Shown here one piece after another: positions 24,016 through 31,867 of a DNA stretch of 33,828 nt. Every line of letters starts with the position of its first letter. Position 1 is the stretch's first letter. The translations under genes and the position numbers were made by a program. The stretch lies in contig DIVM01000138.1 in NCBI GenBank assembly GCA_002435835.1, positions 1 to 33,828 on the forward strand, read 5' to 3'. The notes under the pieces were generated by a model. It was not told the origin of the DNA. It did no database searches and saw nothing but the letters and a program-made list of their open reading frames with translations. This stretch comes from Firmicutes bacterium UBA6132. GTDB taxonomy: Bacteria > Bacillota_A > Clostridia > Tissierellales > Sedimentibacteraceae.

Positions 24016-25800
24016 CTATTCATATTTCTGTCTTAAATCACTTAATGTTGTAATAATATTGTTCATTAAATCATCTAATAATTCAATTTTGTCATTTGGG
24101 ATGTCATATTTCATTTTTAATATGTTTTGAAAAATACTTAGGCTCCGTATAGTAGAAATTGGAATATCCATTTTAACGCACAATAAAGCATTATCATAAA
24201 ATACATTAATTATTTTAAGCATTTTATATTGTTTATTAAGATTTACATAAGTATCTTCAGGATGAAGAGCATTTTGTTGTAAAAATCCTTTTTTAATCAT
24301 TCTTGCTGTTTCCATAATAAGTGATTGATCATTTGGTAATACATCTTCTCCTACTAGCTGAACAATTTCATTTAACTTTTCCTCTTCTTGCAAAAGCTTA
24401 ATCATTTTATTTCTCAGTTCAATCATATCCGGTGCAACATTTTCTATATACCAATCTTCTAACATGGATATATATCCTGAATAGCTTGTTAAATAATTTA
24501 TAGCAGGAAAATGTCTTGCATGAGCAAGCTTTTTATCCAAAGCTAAAAATGCTGTAACAAACCTCTTTGTATTTTCTGTAACAGGTTCCGAAAAATCTCC
24601 TCCTGCCGGAGAAACAGCTCCTATAATTGTAACTGATGCTTCATCCCCATTAAGAGTTTTAACACAACCAGCACGTTCATAAAATTCTGCTAATCTTGAT
24701 GGTAAATATGCTGGATATCCTTCTTCTGCAGGCATTTCTTCAAGACGTCCTGAAATTTCTCTTAGTGCCTCTGCCCACCTTGATGTTGAATCTGCCATTA
24801 TAGCAACATTGTATCCCATGTCCCTATAATATTCTGCTAATGTAATCCCTGTGTAAATACTTGCTTCACGGGCTGCAACAGGCATATTAGAAGTATTGGC
24901 AATTAAAATTGTTCTTTCCATTAAAGGTCTCCCGCTTCTTGGGTCTATTAAAGCTGGAAATTCTTCTAATACATCTGTCATTTCATTTCCACGTTCTCCG
25001 CAACCAACATAAACAATAATATCTGCATCACTCCATTTTGCTAACTGATGTTGAGTAACAGTTTTTCCAGTTCCAAAGCCACCAGGTAGTCCAACCGTAC
25101 CTCCTTTTGCAATAGGATAAAAACTATCTATTACCCTTTGGCCTGTAACCAATGGTTTATAAATGGGTAGTCTTTTCTGTATAGGTCTTTGTTTACGAAC
25201 AGGCCATTTAGAACAAAGAGTTAAATTAATTTCAGATGTATTGTCTTTTTCTAATATAACTATAGTATCATTTAATTTATAATAACCACTAACTCTTACT
25301 TCTTTTACAACACCGCTTACATTATAGGGTACCATTAATTTATGAAGTATACTTTCAGTTTCTTGTATAGTTCCATATATGTCCCCTGCTTTTAACTTAT
25401 CTCCAACTTTAACCAAAATATTTACATCCCACTCTTTTTGTTCATCAAGGGATAATAGTCCGATACCTTCAGGTATAAAATCTTTAGAGATACTTTGAAT
25501 TTTTGTTAGTGGCCTTTGAATACCATCAAATATATTTCCGATTATGCCAGGTCCTAATGTTACAGAAAGTGGTGAACCTGTTGAATATATTTTTTCTCCA
25601 GCTTTTAATCCTTCTGTTTCTTCATAAACTTGAACAGTTGCTTTATCTGAATTAATTGATACAACTTCACCAATTAATTTTTGTTTACCCACTGTAACCA
25701 TTTCATTTACTTTAAAAGATCCCATATTAGTACCTTTAACAACAGGTCCATTTATTAGACTTACTATTCCTTCTATTATTTCATTATCCAATTTATTCAC
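24016..25800 (-). CDS. atpA: V/A-type ATPase catalytic subunit A
   Basis: Subunit A carries the catalytic nucleotide site. The 594-residue protein has a beta-barrel N-terminus (GIVSLINGPVVKG), then the large non-homologous insert of V/A types at about 115-185, P-loop GLPGGFGTGKT at 237-247, GCGERGNEM, and [29 protein letters not shown]. Length is standard. The start at 25800 is a GTG overlapping the stop of subunit E by 8 bases; a TTG three codons later has slightly better spacing from AGGTG and is an alternative. The subunit is the clearest identifier of the complex. Confidence 0.98.
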   Translation of the reverse strand: MNKLDNEIIEGIVSLINGPVVKGTNMGSFKVNEMVTVGKQKLIGEVVSINSDKATVQVYEETEGLKAGEKIYSTGSPLSVTLGPGIIGNIFDGIQRPLTKIQSISKDFIPEGIGLLSLDEQKEWDVNILVKVGDKLKAGDIYGTIQETESILHKLMVPYNVSGVVKEVRVSGYYKLNDTIVILEKDNTSEINLTLCSKWPVRKQRPIQKRLPIYKPLVTGQRVIDSFYPIAKGGTVGLPGGFGTGKTVTQHQLAKWSDADIIVYVGCGERGNEMTDVLEEFPALIDPRSGRPLMERTILIANTSNMPVAAREASIYTGITLAEYYRDMGYNVAIMADSTSRWAEALREISGRLEEMPAEEGYPAYLPSRLAEFYERAGCVKTLNGDEASVTIIGAVSPAGGDFSEPVTENTKRFVTAFLALDKKLAHARHFPAINYLTSYSGYISMLEDWYIENVAPDMIELRNKMIKLLQEEEKLNEIVQLVGEDVLPNDQSLIMETARMIKKGFLQQNALHPEDTYVNLNKQYKMLKIINVFYDNALLCVKMDIPISTIRSLSIFQNILKMKYDIPNDKIELLDDLMNNIITTLSDLRQKYE

Positions 25801-26425
25801 CTGCCTCTAAAGCTTCAAATAATGTTTGCATTATATAAGTTTCATTTTCTTCTAATACGGAATCAATTGTTGTATCGAACCTTAAATTATGTTCTGGAAT
25901 TTGTAAAATAATTCCTCCTAAAAATTCCATTGTTTTAAATGTAATATTTTTGCCACATATTTCTTTTTGTAATTCCTCTTTTAAAAAAGATGAGTATTTA
26001 TTATAATCTTTTAAATTTAAGCATATAATTAACTCATTAAACTCCTTATTAAAATGAAGTAACTCTTCATTTAAACTTTTGATTGATTTAAATAAATAAA
26101 TTTTATAATCATCTGTTAAAGTATAATCTCGTAATTTATTTTTGAAATTTTCCATAAATATTTTAAAATATTTTTCTTTTACATTCATGATTTCTTTTTT
26201 TAATAAAACTTTTGTTTTACTTTTTTGTTCAACTAATTTCATTTCAGCTTGTTTTTTTGTTTTTTCTTCTATTTCAAATACTTCATTATCAACTGCTTCT
26301 TTATTTTTCTTTAATAATACTTCATATTGTTGATCTAATTTTTTTAATTCTTCATTAAAGTTTTTATCCATCGTCTGATTAAGAAGTTTAGAAAAAAGCA
26401 GTAATTTTTGCTCAATAGTTACCAT
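25793..26425 (-). CDS. atpE: V/A-type ATPase subunit E (peripheral stalk)
   Basis: Subunit E pairs with the H/G subunit to form the peripheral stalks that hold A3B3 still. The 210-residue protein has a long charged N-terminal helix (about 1-100, e.g. KEAVDNEVFEIEEKTKKQAEMKLVEQ) and a C-terminal globular domain with FLGGIILQIPEHNLRFDTTIDSVLEENE, which is typical of subunit E. Sequence similarity in this family is low, so the call uses architecture, this C-terminal motif and its place in the operon. The ribosome site GAGGTGG overlaps the subunit F stop. Confidence 0.9.
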   Translation of the reverse strand: MVTIEQKLLLFSKLLNQTMDKNFNEELKKLDQQYEVLLKKNKEAVDNEVFEIEEKTKKQAEMKLVEQKSKTKVLLKKEIMNVKEKYFKIFMENFKNKLRDYTLTDDYKIYLFKSIKSLNEELLHFNKEFNELIICLNLKDYNKYSSFLKEELQKEICGKNITFKTMEFLGGIILQIPEHNLRFDTTIDSVLEENETYIMQTLFEALEAGE

Positions 26426-26434
26426 ATAACCACC

Positions 26435-26743
26435 TCATATACGAATGCCAACGGAATTTCTAATATAACTTGTTATAGAATCACTTTCTCTTATAGTGCC
26501 GCGCCTGTCAGGTATTTCAATTATTAAAGGTATTTTAAGTTTTAATTTAAGTTCCATAACTTCCTCAGTCGCCATATCTACAACTCTTTCCGTAAGTATT
26601 AATATTCCTATTTCATTGTTTTTTAATGTTTCTTTTATAGCATGAAGAGCATTTTCCCTATCTCGTACTAAAATACCGTCAATACCTGCTAATTTCATTC
26701 CAACCCAAGTATCTCTGTTATCGCTTATTAAAAATGACTTCAT
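26435..26743 (-). CDS. atpF: V/A-type ATPase subunit F
   Basis: Subunit F is a small CheY-like protein attached to the rotor subunit D. The 102-residue protein starts MKSFLISDNRDTWVGMKLAGIDG, has the central IGILILTERVVDM strand and helix, and PLIIEIPDRRGTIRESDSI near the C-terminus, which is the family signature (IPD). Length is normal. It lies between subunit K and E. Confidence 0.93.
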   Translation of the reverse strand: MKSFLISDNRDTWVGMKLAGIDGILVRDRENALHAIKETLKNNEIGILILTERVVDMATEEVMELKLKLKIPLIIEIPDRRGTIRESDSITSYIRNSVGIRI

Positions 26744-26773
26744 AAATCTCCTCCGAACAAATTATTCATCAAA

Positions 26774-27211
26774 TTACACGAACAATATTAAAATTGATAT
26801 TATCATTCCATATATAGCTATGCCTTCGGCCATACCTACAAATATTAAAGTTTTACCAAGTATGGATGAATCTTCTGATACTGCTCCTACTGCTGATGAA
26901 CCAACTGAACCAACAGCTAATCCTGTACCTATAGTTGCAAGACCAGTTGATAAAGCCGCTGCTAAATATTTAAAACCTTCACCCAAACTCATCCCCGCAG
27001 CAGCTGAGGCTTCAGTTACTGTTTCTGCAAATACATTACCACCATAAATAGTTGATATAATTGCACCAGCCATCACAAGACCAAAAGCAGATAATGTTTT
27101 TAACATGGCTTTTTTGACACTACCTTTTTTGCCTTGTTTTAATGATTTATAACCATAAATTATAGTTCCTATAGATATTGAAGCTGCTAAGAGCATTGAT
27201 ATAATTTGCAT
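26774..27211 (-). CDS. atpK: V/A-type ATPase membrane rotor subunit K
   Basis: Subunit K forms the ion-carrying membrane ring. The 145-residue product has four membrane segments: about 3-21, 36-57, 82-110 and 119-145. The second hairpin is the well-conserved one: LATIGTGLAVGSVGSSAVGA followed by GMAEGIAIYG, with Glu129 as the ion-binding carboxylate. The first hairpin carries no carboxylate and a lysine-rich loop (KSLKQGKKGSVKK). Compared from memory with the E. hirae sodium ring, the glutamine of its third helix corresponds here to Val100 and the LPGTQG motif of its second helix is absent. That argues against that sodium site, though ion use is not proven. Confidence 0.95.
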   Translation of the reverse strand: MQIISMLLAASISIGTIIYGYKSLKQGKKGSVKKAMLKTLSAFGLVMAGAIISTIYGGNVFAETVTEASAAAGMSLGEGFKYLAAALSTGLATIGTGLAVGSVGSSAVGAVSEDSSILGKTLIFVGMAEGIAIYGMIISILILFV

Positions 27212-27248
27212 AATAATCTCCTTTAATTTTAAATTTAATATTTTATAA

Positions 27249-29234
27249 TTATTTTTTTAATTTTATAGGGTCGAACTCAATTCCATCACCAGAAAAATAT
27301 TTACTGAACATTTCATAATACTGTAAACGAAGACCTTGAATGAAAACTATTAAACCTTCAAGTGTCAAAATTAAAATATTTCCAATTACTAATATAAGAA
27401 TTTTCAATACAATATTTGTTGTTAGTTCTGACATAACTAAAAAAGCTAAAAACAATCCTGCATGATTTAATGCAAAAGCTCCTACACGTATGAATGATAT
27501 AGCATTTGACAAAGCATTTAAAATTGTTTCTACACATTCAAAAATAGATTCTGTAAAATATGAGCCTGTATTACCATGAATAAGTGGTTTTTTATTTAAT
27601 ATTATATTTGTAAGCGGCTCTTTTAAAACCATTACAATTAAGCTTATAATCATAATTAAAATTGGAACTATAACTGATAATTTAATTAGTTTTGTAATAC
27701 AAATAACTGCAATTATTAAACTTATAAAAAATAAATAACCTATTATGCCATTTTTTCCAAATATACCTTCTTTTACATCCCCTTTTCTTAAATGATTTAC
27801 AATACCAAAAATATAGGATATTGTAAGTACAATTATACCAACTATTACTCCTGTAAGAAGTATGGATGGAATGTTTTTTGGATCCAAAACTTTACCAACT
27901 AAACTTGGCAACCACGGAAGTTCGTGCTTTTCAAGACCGAATAAACTTCCATAAATAAATCCAAATAAAATTGAACTACCACCGAGCCTCATTAAAAGTT
28001 GACCAACAGAATCAATTTTCTGACTAAGAAAAACACCTGCTAAAAAATACACTAATCCTTGACCAATATCACCAAACATAATTCCAAAAATCAAAGTGTA
28101 TGTTAAAGCTAAAAATGGCGTTGGATCAATTTCATGGTATGATGGAAGCCCATACATTTTTACTATAATTTCAAAAGGTTTAGTAAACCAATTATTTTTT
28201 AATTTTGTAGGCGGCTTAACTTGCTTACCAAGTTCATTTGCAGATTTTTCAGTTATTATGAATTTATTAGTAACTCTTCCAATAGATTCTTCAATATTTT
28301 TTTTATCCTTATCAGGAATCCAAATATTTAATATAAATAAGTTGTCTCCAAAATCAACGCTTTTTTCTACTTCTGTTATCTTTTCTTCAAGTTTTATTAC
28401 ATTATATATTTTATTTAAAATATATTTGTTTTCTTCTTTGTCTACTTCAAGTATTTTTGATAACTTTTCTAACTCTTTATTTAGTTCGGATATTCTACTA
28501 TTTATTTGTTCCGCCATTTCAGTTGGGGTTCCTCTAATAGATTTAGGAACTTTAAGTTGGTTCCAACTTAATGATTTCAATAAATTATTAGTTTCTTCTT
28601 TAAATTGTTTTGGATATATTATTATGTACATATCTTCTACAGATGATTTTATTATTCCTATTCGCAAAACAATAGCGCTTAAATTTTCATAATTTTTCTT
28701 TATACGCCATTTGTTTTCAGCTGATAAAGTACCTATTTCATATTCAAAATAATTTAAATCAGTAATTTTATCTATATTTAAATTTTGATCATAAATGCAC
28801 TTTATTTTTTCATTGTAGTTTAAAAGCTCTGATATTTCATTTTTAATTTCTTTTATTTTTTCAGCCTTTTCTCCAATAGACGAAATAATATTTTTTAAAT
28901 CAACACGAGCTTCATTTATGTCATAATTACTTAAAGATAAAGTTTTAATATCTATTTTTAAATTAATGTCCAAAACACTACAAATGTTCTCTAAAGTTTG
29001 TATATCTATTTTACAATCATTAAGAATTTTATCGAAGTCATCTAAATTAAATGGAGTTGTACCTATTAAATTAGTTTCCGATTCAAATTCATGAACTAAA
29101 AAATTGTTGCTATAAGCGTTGTTTAATTCTGAATTCAGATGAACATTTTCACAAATAATTAGCTCTTTTAATATAGGATATATTTTGTCTAAAGAACCAA
29201 CTAATTGCAAAAGAGCCATTTTTTCAATTGCCAC
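27249..29234 (-). CDS. atpI: V/A-type ATPase membrane subunit I
   Basis: Subunit I (the a-type stator) provides the half-channels for ions next to the K ring. The 661-residue protein has a cytoplasmic N-terminal half with helical arms (about 1-330). The membrane half starts near PSYHEIDPTPFLALTYTLIFGIMFGDIGQGL, the conserved entry of this family, and has about seven or eight transmembrane segments. The conserved NALSNAISFIRVGAFALNHAGL carries the functional arginine. The start is GTG at 29234 with GGAGG eight bases upstream; the ATG at codon 6 is too far from any site. Confidence 0.96.
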   Translation of the reverse strand: MAIEKMALLQLVGSLDKIYPILKELIICENVHLNSELNNAYSNNFLVHEFESETNLIGTTPFNLDDFDKILNDCKIDIQTLENICSVLDINLKIDIKTLSLSNYDINEARVDLKNIISSIGEKAEKIKEIKNEISELLNYNEKIKCIYDQNLNIDKITDLNYFEYEIGTLSAENKWRIKKNYENLSAIVLRIGIIKSSVEDMYIIIYPKQFKEETNNLLKSLSWNQLKVPKSIRGTPTEMAEQINSRISELNKELEKLSKILEVDKEENKYILNKIYNVIKLEEKITEVEKSVDFGDNLFILNIWIPDKDKKNIEESIGRVTNKFIITEKSANELGKQVKPPTKLKNNWFTKPFEIIVKMYGLPSYHEIDPTPFLALTYTLIFGIMFGDIGQGLVYFLAGVFLSQKIDSVGQLLMRLGGSSILFGFIYGSLFGLEKHELPWLPSLVGKVLDPKNIPSILLTGVIVGIIVLTISYIFGIVNHLRKGDVKEGIFGKNGIIGYLFFISLIIAVICITKLIKLSVIVPILIMIISLIVMVLKEPLTNIILNKKPLIHGNTGSYFTESIFECVETILNALSNAISFIRVGAFALNHAGLFLAFLVMSELTTNIVLKILILVIGNILILTLEGLIVFIQGLRLQYYEMFSKYFSGDGIEFDPIKLKK

Positions 29235-29252
29235 TTTAATTTCCTCCGTTCA

Positions 29253-30284
29253 TCATATTTTAAATGCCAAATATTCCTTAATTTTTTCTTTTGGAATATT
29301 GTACTTAATACCTTCTGTAACAGAAGTTAAATCATAAATAATAATGCCCAATAAATAAAAATAAGCTAATATAGAACCAATACCTTGAAAATTACCTTTT
29401 CTCAAATAATCAATCATAAATTTGTCTATGCTTATAACAACGTTGTTGTTTTCAGTGTTATCAAAGAAATCAAATTTTAAATATAAGTTAGCCATTTTCA
29501 TAAAATCATGTTTTGTTTTTGTATAACAAAGTTTTTTCAACAAGCTAAAACTTAATTTATTACCACCTTTTAAACTGTAAATCAAAATTTCCTCAGGAGT
29601 TAAATTATAATAAGTTAATGCTCTGTAAATCCATTGCGTATTTTCAAGGTCTATTTTATAACCAATTATTTGTTTAGCAATTAGTCCATCATCTTTATTA
29701 AGTAAAGCTGCTTTTTTAATTAAATTATTATAATATAAAAGATTCAATTTCATTTCAATATGAAACTCACGTTTTATTGCATCTTCATTTGTTAAATTTC
29801 TTAAATCATTATAATATATAGTATTTTTTAAATTTTCTGTAAACTGCTGAACCGACCTACAGCTTATTAGCTTTTCAAAATTTATTTTAGTATATTTTTC
29901 TGAATGAATAAAACTATCCCGTACTTCATTTAAATTTTCATTTCTTGATATTTTTCTTAATATTAAACTTAAATCTTGAATTTCTTCTTCTATTAATAAA
30001 GCTTTTACAAATTCTTTATATGGACCTGAAAAATATTGTATCAACTCTTCTAATTCTAAAGTTCTATACTTATTTAGTAAATTTTCTAAATTATTTCTAT
30101 GTAAATCACTATTATTTAAATTTTTAAAAATTTTTTTAATTTCAGTGTGATTTTTAAAAAAATCAGAAAGCTGATCAACCGTATTAAAAGTGAATACTTT
30201 TTCCCACATTTCTGATTTAAGTATATGACCTTTTTTAGTTATAATTTTAGTATTTACAGCTTCGTAAGCCATGTAAGGGTTCAT
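29253..30284 (-). CDS. atpC: V/A-type ATPase subunit C
   Basis: Subunit C (d-type) is the funnel that joins the rotor shaft D to the membrane ring. The 343-residue, mostly helical protein opens MNPYMAYEAVNTKIITKKGHIL and contains DLENTQWIYRALTYYNLTPEEI, the family motif near residue 210, and ends GSILAYFYLLGIIIYDLTSVTEGIKYNIP. I start it at 30284, one base after the subunit H stop, with GGAGGGG upstream; an in-frame start at 30302 lies within that gene without a site. Its place before subunit I differs from Enterococcus and Thermus, where C follows E. Confidence 0.92.
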   Translation of the reverse strand: MNPYMAYEAVNTKIITKKGHILKSEMWEKVFTFNTVDQLSDFFKNHTEIKKIFKNLNNSDLHRNNLENLLNKYRTLELEELIQYFSGPYKEFVKALLIEEEIQDLSLILRKISRNENLNEVRDSFIHSEKYTKINFEKLISCRSVQQFTENLKNTIYYNDLRNLTNEDAIKREFHIEMKLNLLYYNNLIKKAALLNKDDGLIAKQIIGYKIDLENTQWIYRALTYYNLTPEEILIYSLKGGNKLSFSLLKKLCYTKTKHDFMKMANLYLKFDFFDNTENNNVVISIDKFMIDYLRKGNFQGIGSILAYFYLLGIIIYDLTSVTEGIKYNIPKEKIKEYLAFKI

Positions 30285-30285
30285 A

Positions 30286-30603
30286 TTACCCCTCCAGTAC
30301 AAATAATTTCTTAAATAATTTTTCCATTATTTTTTGTTCAACTTGCGAATAATTCATATCGATATTCAAAACTGCCATGCTTATTTTATCTTCTATTAAA
30401 ATTTCTTCTTTTTCAAGACTTTTTTCTTGGTTTTTTAATATTATTTCTGCATTATATTTAGCTAATGCAATTTTTTGATTCTTATATTTTGTAATTTCAT
30501 TTTCATAATCATTTCTTTTCTTTATAAGTAATTCTTCATTTTTTTTCTTATTTTCACATGCCATTGCATCAATTTGAACTATTTGTTCTATTATATCTTT
30601 CAA
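30286..30603 (-). CDS. V/A-type ATPase stalk subunit H/G
   Basis: This is the first gene of the operon. The 105-residue product is a near-continuous charged helix (MACENKKKNEELLIKKRNDYENEI and onward), as in the peripheral-stalk subunit called G or H, the partner of E. Similarity within this family is weak, so the identification rests on size, coiled-coil character and position. The start is a TTG at 30603 with GGGAGG six bases upstream; the next ATG is 13 codons later without a site. Immediately followed by subunit C (one base gap). Confidence 0.8.
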   Translation of the reverse strand: MKDIIEQIVQIDAMACENKKKNEELLIKKRNDYENEITKYKNQKIALAKYNAEIILKNQEKSLEKEEILIEDKISMAVLNIDMNYSQVEQKIMEKLFKKLFVLEG

Positions 30604-30636
30604 TGTTATCCTCCCACAAATATTCCATAATAAGGA

Positions 30637-30665
30637 ATTATAACATTTTTAAAAATTTAATTCAA
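30637..30665 (-). promoter_or_regulatory. Sigma-A promoter of the V/A-ATPase operon
   Basis: Minus-strand TTGAAT (30660-30665), 17-base spacer, TATAAT (30637-30642) with a TGT extension just upstream. Start near 30630, about 27 bases before the first gene. It is the only clear promoter for the nine genes. The rest of the 287-base divergent gap up to yitT shows no other structure besides the yitT promoter. Confidence 0.75.
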
Positions 30666-30813
30666 TAACAGTGTTTTAACATAAACTTTCGTATTATGCC
30701 AAAGTTTTGAAATTAAATGAATAAAAACGTTTTTGCAACTAAAATCTCTATTTATCTTGCGTTTCTTTAACTTTGCTTATTTTTTCAAATAATTATTAAC
30801 TTATACAATTTTA

Positions 30814-30842
30814 TTGATAAAAGTAGTTAAATAAGTTAAAAT
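30814..30842 (+). promoter_or_regulatory. Sigma-A promoter of yitT
   Basis: TTGATA (30814-30819), 17-base spacer, TAAAAT (30837-30842); start near 30849, about 42 bases before the yitT ATG, which has GAGGAGATG as ribosome site. Confidence 0.65.
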
Positions 30843-30890
30843 ATGAATAAATGGCTTAACCTAAAAAGGTTTGCTTAGAGGAGATGAAAT

Positions 30891-31739
30891 ATGTTAAACA
30901 AGCAAATGATTAAAGAATACTTTTTTATTGCTGTTGGAACATTTTTAGTGGCATTAGGTATTTATTATTTCTTAGTTCCAGAAAATTTAGCAACAGGGGG
31001 TGTATCCGGTCTTTCCATAGTAATAAACAATTATTTATCCATACCTATTTCACTCATAAATTTAATTTTAAACATAATTTTATTAATTGTTGGATTTATA
31101 TTTATTGGTTTTGAATTTGGAGGAAAAACCATTTTTTCAGTTTTCTTTCTTTCATTCAGTATGGGACTCATGGAAAAATACTACCCTGCAACAAATCCTG
31201 TTACAAATGAAGTTTTATTAAATTTAATAAGTGGTATAGTTCTTTCTGCAATAGGTCTATCAATAGTATTCAACCAAAATGCATCAACTGGTGGAACTGA
31301 TATAGTAGCTAAAATATTTAATAAATATTTTAATTTAGATATGGGAAATGGTTTAATGGCGGCTGATATAATTGTAGTAGTATTTGCTTTTTTTACATAT
31401 GGAATAACAACTGGAATTATAGGAGCTTTTGGATGGTTTATAAATGGACTTGTAGTAAACTATTTTATTGATGGTTTTAGTGTTAAAAAAGAAGTTGTTA
31501 TAATTACTGATAAAACTGAAGATGTAAAGCAATTTATTCTTAACAATTTAAATAGAGGCGTTACTGTTTATACTGCAGAAGGCGGATATACAAACAAAGA
31601 AAAAGAAATTTTAACTACTATTTTAGAGAAAAAAGAATATTTTATGCTTAAAAAAGAATTAAAAAATGTTGACCCTGATGTATTTGTTATTGTAAGAAAT
31701 GTACACGAAGTTTACGGCGAAGGTTTTTTAAAGTTTTAA
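30891..31739 (+). CDS. YitT family membrane protein (DUF161/DUF2179)
   Basis: The 282-residue protein has five or six transmembrane segments over residues 10-200, containing two copies of the DUF161 motif: FLVPENLATGGVSGLSIVINNY near 27-48 and VFNQNASTGGTDIVAKIFNKY near 127-147. A cytoplasmic DUF2179 domain follows (VVIITDKTEDVKQFIL, RGVTVYTAEGGYTNKEKEIL, DPDVFVIVRNVHEVYGEGF). The family is abundant in Firmicutes; transport or export of small molecules has been proposed, but a general function is not established. Single gene with its own promoter and terminator. Confidence 0.93.
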   Translation: MLNKQMIKEYFFIAVGTFLVALGIYYFLVPENLATGGVSGLSIVINNYLSIPISLINLILNIILLIVGFIFIGFEFGGKTIFSVFFLSFSMGLMEKYYPATNPVTNEVLLNLISGIVLSAIGLSIVFNQNASTGGTDIVAKIFNKYFNLDMGNGLMAADIIVVVFAFFTYGITTGIIGAFGWFINGLVVNYFIDGFSVKKEVVIITDKTEDVKQFILNNLNRGVTVYTAEGGYTNKEKEILTTILEKKEYFMLKKELKNVDPDVFVIVRNVHEVYGEGFLKF

Positions 31740-31753
31740 TTAATTAGTAATAC

Positions 31754-31786
31754 AAAACTGTAATTATACGTGTTACAGTTTTTTTT
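31754..31786 (+). terminator. Terminator of yitT
   Basis: AAAACTGTAA (31754-31763), 9-base loop, TTACAGTTTT (31773-31782), continued by four more T. It lies 15 bases beyond the yitT stop. Between it and clpB no CIRCE element or CtsR box was recognised. Confidence 0.85.
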
Positions 31787-31867
31787 ATTGGGAAAATTTG
31801 TTTTAAATTAAGATTTAAGTGGTATTATATTAAATATAATAAATTATTAAAATACAAGGAGGAAAGC

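Noticed and set aside
31740..31867. CIRCE or CtsR heat-shock operator before clpB
   Set aside because: Neither TTAGCACTC-N9-GAGTGCTAA nor a GGTCAAA tandem is present; only AT-rich dyads are seen.
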